From CAYXWH01 sp964468755 (GTDB lineage: Bacteria; Chloroflexota; Dehalococcoidia; Dehalococcoidales; RBG-16-60-22): a stretch of 17,510 nucleotides of DNA. Location: the NCBI GenBank assembly GCA_964468755.1, contig CAYXWH010000040.1, positions 1-17,510 on the forward strand, in the 5' to 3' direction. The notes beneath the pieces are model-generated. The model saw only the letters and a program-made list of their open reading frames with translations. It searched no databases and was not told where the DNA came from. Positions 14,260-17,510 of the stretch are shown here, piece after piece. The translations under genes were made by a program, and so were the position numbers. Within the stretch, counting starts at the first letter, position 1; the number at the start of each line of letters is the position of its first letter.

Positions 14260-14368
14260 AGCTTGAAAAGGACTTAGATAAAGAAGTACCAAGGATGTGA
14301 GTAGTCGTGGCCAAGCGTTTATGTCAACCATAGCAGAAGCACTGTGCTGAAATACGCCAGTGCTTTTT
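14260..14368 (+). ncRNA. Candidate small RNA or transcription attenuator leader, about 108 nt
   Basis: The segment runs from a good promoter to an intrinsic terminator and has no plausible ORF. GCTTG (14261-14265) pairs with CAAGC (14312-14316), closing a domain. Flanking TGACATA/TATGTCA (14254-14260/14320-14326) would extend the stem past a 3-nt bulge, though part of the left arm lies before the likely start. A smaller ACTT/AAGT hairpin lies inside. It does not match SRP RNA, 6S RNA or a riboswitch class known to me. It may be a stand-alone sRNA, or a leader that controls read-through into the SWIM gene. Confidence 0.5.
14337..14368 (+). terminator. Intrinsic terminator upstream of the SWIM gene
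   Basis: AAGCACTG (14337-14344) pairs perfectly with CAGTGCTT (14358-14365) across a 13-nt loop, and TTTTT (14364-14368) follows at the stem base. It stands after the promoter and before the ribosome site of the SWIM gene at 14390, so expression of that gene needs read-through or anti-termination. Confidence 0.65.
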
Positions 14369-14389
14369 ACATTTAAGGAGGGAGCAGGT

Positions 14390-14656
14390 ATGCAGTCGAG
14401 CCTGATTGGAAAAATCGAAAAAGCCAATCGCTACGCCCAGGAGACCAACCGGGTCACCTTCGTCGAATTCTCGGTAAAGTTCCACGGTGAGAATAATGAA
14501 TACGACACCAGCTACAGCGCCGGAAAGTGGCATTGCTCCTGCCCCTTTTTCTCCAGCTGGGGACTGTGCAGCCACACCATGGCGCTGGAAAAAATTCTGG
14601 CTCATATGCTCCCGGCAGAAGCCAAGACCACACAGTCCGAGACGGTGACGGAGTAA
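14390..14656 (+). CDS. Stand-alone SWIM zinc-finger protein
   Basis: The 88-residue protein is little more than a SWIM domain: beta strands (TFVEFSVKFHGENNEYDTSYSAGKW) followed by HCSCPFFSSWGLCSHTMALEKIL. This gives the CxCx8CxH zinc ligands and the trailing helix that define SWIM fingers. SWIM domains bind DNA or proteins in helicases, MEKK and Rad51-partner proteins, but no catalytic domain is attached here. AGGAGG stands about 9 nt before the ATG at 14390; an in-frame upstream extension would start inside the terminator and is rejected. PyrF begins 36 nt after its stop. Its role is unknown. Confidence 0.85.
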   Translation: MQSSLIGKIEKANRYAQETNRVTFVEFSVKFHGENNEYDTSYSAGKWHCSCPFFSSWGLCSHTMALEKILAHMLPAEAKTTQSETVTE

Positions 14657-14692
14657 TGCTCCCCTAACAAATCCCCATCCCAGGAGAACCGA

Positions 14693-15511
14693 GTGGGTTT
14701 CATTGACAAGCTGGCTCAAACCACGCGAAAGAATACAAGTTTACTCTGTATCGGACTTGACCCCGACCCAGCCAGAATACCGGAAGGTATCGGCATTTTA
14801 GATTTTAACCGAGCCATTATTGACGCCACCTATGATATCGTCGGCGCCTACAAGCCCAACCTCGCCTTCTATGAAGCCTTCGGAGATGAGGGGATTGACG
14901 CCCTGAAGCAAACGGTCAGCCACATTCCCGATGATATTCCGGTAATCGGCGATGCCAAGCGGGGCGACATCGGCAATACCGCCAAAGCCTATGCCAGGGC
15001 ACTCTTTGAATATTTCAACTTTGATGCCGTCACGGTAAATCCCTATCTGGGATTTGATGCGCTGGAACCGTTTATCGAATACCGGGACCGGGGCGTTTTC
15101 GTTCTCTGCCGCACTTCAAATGCGGGCGCCGCCGACTTCCAGGACCTGCGCAGCGAGTTCGAGGGCCGCTCCCGCCTTCTGTTTGAAATAGTCGCTGAGA
15201 AAGTCAGCCGGTGGAACACCTATGGCAACCTGGGACTGGTGGTGGGCGCCACCTACCCGGAAGAGTTAAAGCTGATACGGCAGGACTACCCGGATATACC
15301 GCTGCTGATACCCGGCATCGGCACCCAGGGTGGAGAGCTGGCTCTGGTGGTCAGCTACGGTGTTGACCGGAAGCGGCAAAAGACCATCATCAACTCATCA
15401 CGGCAGATACTCTACGCCTCCCGGGGCCGGGACTTCGCCGAAGCCGCCCGCCGCACCGCCCGCGACCTCCGCGACCAGATAAACCGGTTACTCGCCACCC
15501 CCGCCGATTAA
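14693..15511 (+). CDS. pyrF: Orotidine 5'-phosphate decarboxylase (type 2)
   Basis: It catalyses the last step of UMP synthesis. The 272-residue TIM barrel carries LLCIGLDPDPARIPEG, YKPNLAFYEAFG, the catalytic DAKRGDIGNTAKAYA (Asp-x-Lys-x-x-Asp) and VTVNPYLGFDALEPF, with LLIPGIGTQGG binding the phosphate. Length and motifs match the longer subfamily 2 rather than the E. coli-type enzyme of about 230 residues. The start is GTG at 14693, with AGGAG and 7 to 8 nt spacing. pyrD is 4.7 kb upstream in the same direction, but the genes between run both ways, so they are not one operon. Confidence 0.97.
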   Translation: MGFIDKLAQTTRKNTSLLCIGLDPDPARIPEGIGILDFNRAIIDATYDIVGAYKPNLAFYEAFGDEGIDALKQTVSHIPDDIPVIGDAKRGDIGNTAKAYARALFEYFNFDAVTVNPYLGFDALEPFIEYRDRGVFVLCRTSNAGAADFQDLRSEFEGRSRLLFEIVAEKVSRWNTYGNLGLVVGATYPEELKLIRQDYPDIPLLIPGIGTQGGELALVVSYGVDRKRQKTIINSSRQILYASRGRDFAEAARRTARDLRDQINRLLATPAD

Positions 15512-15684
15512 AAACAGTCCGTCAGCGCCACTCACGCGGTCGTTTACTCACTATTCCCAGCGGTTATCAGCACTTTATAATCTGGTGATTTCGAGCTAGA
15601 ATATATTTTCAGGAGCAGAACAATTACCCGGTCCCCACCGGAACGGTTGCAGGCGAGGAATGCCGTTACGTACGGAGTAAACAA

Positions 15685-15879
15685 ATGGTAGTAGAAATCA
15701 GGCTGGGCGATATCGTCCGCCTCAAGAAAAAACACCCCTGCGGCAGCTATGAGTGGGAGGTGGTACGGGTGGGGGCTGACATTGGTATCAGATGTTTGAA
15801 GTGCCGGCACCGGGTACTGATGGAAAGAAGCGTTTTTACCCGCCGGGTCAAGGAATTCATCTCACGAGGACCGCAATGA
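15685..15879 (+). CDS. DUF951 family protein
   Basis: The 64-residue protein reads GDIVRLKKKHPCGSYEWEVVRVGADIGIRCLKCRHRVLMERSVFTRRVKEF, an almost complete match to DUF951 as known in Firmicutes (for example YyzM, near ychF in Bacillus). It carries Cys in HPCG and a CLKC pair, so metal binding is possible. The basic, beta-rich character suggests nucleic-acid contact, but no function is established. CGGAG lies about 7 nt before the ATG. It is the last core-like gene before the gene-poor right end. Confidence 0.9.
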   Translation: MVVEIRLGDIVRLKKKHPCGSYEWEVVRVGADIGIRCLKCRHRVLMERSVFTRRVKEFISRGPQ

Positions 15880-16023
15880 CGCGCCGGTCATTAACAGATA
15901 CGGAATCAGGGGTCTACTTAATACTACCCGAGAGGAGATAGTTGCCAAAACACTGGTCAGGCGGGTGATAGCGATAGGCTAACAGGGACAACTAAGGGTA
16001 GTGGCAAGGTTTCCGGCCGCTCC

Positions 16024-16191
16024 TCAGTTCACGGCGCGCTTATTATATTGTTGTTTGCGGGTATAGTTAAAGTGAAATACAACCCATGTGCCGCCCAGCT
16101 TCCGGCCCTTGATCCTGCCCTCAGCTAATAACTTCCTGACCCTGCGGTCGGATATGCCTAATAGTCTAGCTGCTTCTCTGGTACTGTACAT
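16024..16191 (-). CDS. Small excisionase/MerR-type helix-turn-helix protein (55 residues)
   Basis: The translation begins MYSTREAARLLGISDRRVRK, then LLAEGRIKGRKLGGTWVV and a polar tail ending RAVN before TGA at 16024-16026. This is the compact HTH_17/excisionase winged-helix pattern: the tREAArLLGIS helix-turn-helix, RRVRKLLAEGRI, then a wing ending in the Trp of GTWVV. Such proteins act as small repressors or as phage and integron recombination directionality factors. No Shine-Dalgarno is visible before ATG 16189-16191, and the transcript start may be close. Two matching palindromes cover its promoter, so autoregulation is likely. No integrase gene is seen nearby. The gene sits in the gene-poor right end. 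Confidence 0.8.
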   Translation of the reverse strand: MYSTREAARLLGISDRRVRKLLAEGRIKGRKLGGTWVVFHFNYTRKQQYNKRAVN

Positions 16192-16208
16192 GGTAAATAA
16201 ATAACATT

Positions 16209-16250
16209 TTTATTCCAGATACGGAATAAATATACCAGAACCGGTATAAT
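16209..16250. promoter_or_regulatory. Tandem palindromic operators over the HTH gene promoter
   Basis: Operator 1 is TTTATTCC-AGATAC-GGAATAAA (16209-16230), with perfect 8-bp arms. Operator 2 is TATACC-AGAACC-GGTATA (16231-16248), with perfect 6-bp arms. Both have 6-nt spacers, and their centres (16219.5 and 16239.5) are exactly 20 bp apart. Aligned in register they share TAT-n-CCAGA-nn-CGG-n-ATAA. A partial third copy, CAGATACGGAAT, recurs at 15895-15906, past the 3' end of the HTH gene. The repressor is inferred to be the HTH protein itself. Confidence 0.65.
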
Positions 16251-16256
16251 TTTCAA
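16229..16256 (-). promoter_or_regulatory. Promoter of the HTH gene, overlapped by operators
   Basis: Reading leftward, -35 TTGAAA (16251-16256) and -10 TATATT (16229-16234) are each one base from consensus and 16 bp apart. Operator 2 fills the spacer and enters the -10; operator 1 covers the likely start site. Confidence 0.55.
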
Positions 16257-16504
16257 CGTCCTTTAGACTATAATCGCCTTCCGAATATGCGTATTTAATC
16301 ATAATTTCAAATTTCTTTTATATGGTAAGTACTTTACATTCGACTATTATCGCAATGAGACGTCAAGTCGTGGCTGATTTTACTCACTGTTCCAACCCAC
16401 ATTGATAACCGGGTTACCACGGCGCCGTCGGAAATGATACCCTAATACTCAAATTGACCTACCCCCATAGGGGATACCACTCATAGATTCGGAGTCAGCG
16501 GTAT

Positions 16505-16547
16505 TGGGCTTGCCCCGGTTGCCGGACTACTAACGGGGGCAAGCCCA
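16505..16547. repeat. Large GC-rich orphan hairpin
   Basis: TGGGCTTGCCCC (16505-16516) and GGGGCAAGCCCA (16536-16547) form a perfect 12-bp stem. After one G-G mismatch, GTT (16518-16520) pairs with AAC (16532-16534), leaving an 11-nt loop. No T tract follows on either strand, so it is not a standard intrinsic terminator. It lies about 105 bp beyond the stop of the C_GCxxG_C_C gene. Confidence 0.6.
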
Positions 16548-16652
16548 TGACTGAGAGCAGGTTACAATCGGGTGAATCGTAAACCCTGGAGCTTCGCAGA
16601 ATTCAGGTAAGGGCTATCGGACCCCTTAACCTCGTAGATAACTTCAGTCCAT

Positions 16653-17252
16653 CTAGCCCAGTTTGAGTGGCGGGGTTCCCGGCGGCACCCTCGGGGGAGG
16701 TTCTATGGAAATTTCTCCCCAATGAACCAGCGTCCTTACCACAAAGTCAACATACTGTCCACATACATGGTATTTTATAAACCGGGTTCTGAAGTAGATT
16801 TCACTTTCCTCCGGAGTCCTCTCAAAGGCTCTGGTTAAAACCGAGCAGCGAACGGAACCAAATTTGTAATTGAAGGTAAAAGCGAGGTCACGTATGTATG
16901 AAGCGATAGCCTGGCAGGCTATCTTCTCTTCGTAATCTGTCCTCGGTTCCAAGACTTTATAGGCTATAAGGCCCAAAGCGATTACGGCACCCGATATGGC
17001 ACCGCATACCTCGCCCAGACAAAGACCGCCCCGAAAACCGGTTGCGATCCAGAAGGGCAATTCACCTCCCGGCAAATCATACGCCACCTGCAATGCTTTT
17101 ATGGTGGATGGAGCGCAGTGGTTCGGTTCCGGTTGTTCTTGAAACAAGTCGACTGCCATTTTCGCAGCCTCATCACTGGATATTTTCGGCTTTGGAAACC
17201 TCATTTTTTGGATAGCTTCATCAACTTCTTCAGGGGTTATTATCCGTGTCAT
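16653..17252 (-). CDS. C_GCxxG_C_C family redox-type protein, divergent
   Basis: The family takes its name from a cysteine pattern seen here as NHCAPS (C46), GGLCLGEVCGAISGA (C78, C83), then C113, FGSVRC (C136) and C164, in a 199-residue protein. Family proteins are usually 120-170 residues and are thought to be redox or metal proteins; one extra cysteine (C78) sits where Gly/Met is usual. Only weak hydrophobic stretches occur (AISGAVIALGLIAYKV), typical of the fold. The true start is ATG 17250-17252: AAGGAGG lies 5 nt before it and would otherwise be inside the ORF beginning at 17276. The C-terminus ends in a Pro-rich tail (EPPPRVPPGTPP). Function is unknown. Confidence 0.82.
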   Translation of the reverse strand: MTRIITPEEVDEAIQKMRFPKPKISSDEAAKMAVDLFQEQPEPNHCAPSTIKALQVAYDLPGGELPFWIATGFRGGLCLGEVCGAISGAVIALGLIAYKVLEPRTDYEEKIACQAIASYIRDLAFTFNYKFGSVRCSVLTRAFERTPEESEIYFRTRFIKYHVCGQYVDFVVRTLVHWGEISIEPPPRVPPGTPPLKLG

Positions 17253-17287
17253 CCATTCCTCCTTTAGTTTATCCATATTCTACCGCA

Positions 17288-17319
17288 CTGAATGCAAAAT
17301 ATTAGCATTTTGCATTCAG
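17288..17319 (-). promoter_or_regulatory. 13-bp-arm palindrome in the leader of the C_GCxxG_C_C gene
   Basis: CTGAATGCAAAAT (17288-17300) is perfectly complementary to ATTTTGCATTCAG (17307-17319), with a 6-nt loop. It lies just downstream of the likely promoter and about 35 nt before the start codon. It could be a DNA operator near the start site or a 5' mRNA hairpin; no T-run makes it a terminator. Confidence 0.6.
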
Positions 17320-17334
17320 ACCTCTTTAATTATA

Positions 17335-17343
17335 ATTATAACA
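17335..17343 (-). promoter_or_regulatory. Extended -10 promoter for the C_GCxxG_C_C gene
   Basis: Reading leftward, TGTTATAAT is a perfect extended -10 (TGnTATAAT), followed by a second overlapping-phase TATAAT at 17329-17334. No good -35 is present, which extended -10 promoters tolerate. The predicted start near 17328 would put the palindrome at about +10 to +41. Confidence 0.45.
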
Positions 17344-17510
17344 TGTCTTATGTGATTGTACTCCATTAATCTGCTCCCCGGAAAATGGACCAAAAGTGAA
17401 GAGATTTTTTCGGAATGCCAAAATACGCTGGCAGGGAGTATTGGCTGCATGAAAAATCACACTTCACCCCGGATCAGACTTTTTCCCATTAATTCCAGAA
17501 AGAGGCAAGA

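Larger units (their letters stand above)
16192..16652. other. Gene-free 461-bp stretch with AT-rich and palindromic segments
   Basis: I see no credible coding region on either strand; the longest candidates are stop-interrupted and under 30 codons. The left part (to about 16345) is clearly more AT-rich than the core genes and holds the operators. The middle has small dyads such as AACCC/GGGTT near 16398-16417. The right part holds the large hairpin at 16505-16547. The composition contrast suggests an accessory insertion or an old remnant, but no insertion-sequence ends or direct repeats could be confirmed. Confidence 0.6.

Noticed and set aside
15512..15684. TATAAT at 15576-15581 as the DUF951 promoter
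   Set aside because: No acceptable -35 box 16-18 bp upstream and no extended -10, so it was not listed as a feature.
15544..15810. 88-codon leftward ORF overlapping DUF951
   Set aside because: It is antisense to a clear DUF951 gene, starts inside it, and its translation resembles no family.
16332..16418. 27-codon ORF starting ATGGTAAGTACT
   Set aside because: No ribosome site, no recognisable product, and it lies in AT-rich non-coding DNA.
17371..17510. Possible insertion-sequence end (segment with GGACCAAAAGTGAAG and later CACTTCACC)
   Set aside because: The short similarity to IS21-like ends is vague, the only ORF is 25 codons (from 17416), and no terminal repeat pair or target duplication is visible. 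I see nothing firm in 17344-17510.

Overview
The window looks like a chromosomal piece of an anaerobic Chloroflexota bacterium, most likely Dehalococcoidia. This is an inference from gene content (a DRE-TIM enzyme close to the Re-citrate synthase/homocitrate synthase group, DUF951, an FmdB zinc ribbon, stand-alone RRM proteins, a C_GCxxG_C_C protein) and from moderate-to-high GC. No marker gene here fixes the taxon. Positions 1 to about 15880 are dense core genome. From there to the end the DNA is gene-poor, partly AT-rich and rich in palindromes.

Region 1 (1-1870, all leftward) is a cold-shock-like RNA-remodelling cluster. In transcription order it holds a CxxC-x17-CxxC zinc-ribbon protein, ribosomal protein bS21, two paralogous RRM proteins and a DEAD-box RNA helicase cut by the window edge. 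A good promoter lies at 1837-1866. A leader of about 110 nt follows, ending in a perfect 11-bp dyad that would bury the Shine-Dalgarno and start codon of the first gene.

Region 2 (2010-6375, leftward) reads DUF503, MrfA-like DEAH helicase, FtsY, Lgt: DNA repair plus membrane-protein and lipoprotein biogenesis. Region 3 (6431-12786, rightward) begins with a leader full of mutually exclusive base pairings. It continues with a homocitrate/Re-citrate synthase-like enzyme, TrmO, an endonuclease III-like glycosylase, PyrD, tRNA-Ser(GCU), MiaB, YajC and NadC, joining carbon, pyrimidine and NAD metabolism with tRNA modification and Sec export.

Region 4 (12788-14198, leftward) is an FmdB ribbon, Dtd, a Fur-family regulator and a small helical protein, from a clear promoter. 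Divergent from it, a near-consensus promoter drives a structured RNA of about 108 nt that ends in an intrinsic terminator just before a small SWIM zinc-finger gene. PyrF and DUF951 follow. Region 5 (15880-17510) holds a 55-residue excisionase-type HTH protein whose promoter is overlaid by two near-identical palindromic operators exactly 20 bp apart, a very stable orphan hairpin, and a C_GCxxG_C_C protein with a 13-bp-arm palindrome in its leader.

The best leads are the start-sequestering hairpin (1719-1768), the switch-like leader (6431-6581), the promoter-RNA-terminator unit (14226-14368) and the self-contained HTH/operator unit (16024-16256). No CRISPR array, complete insertion sequence or defence system was seen.
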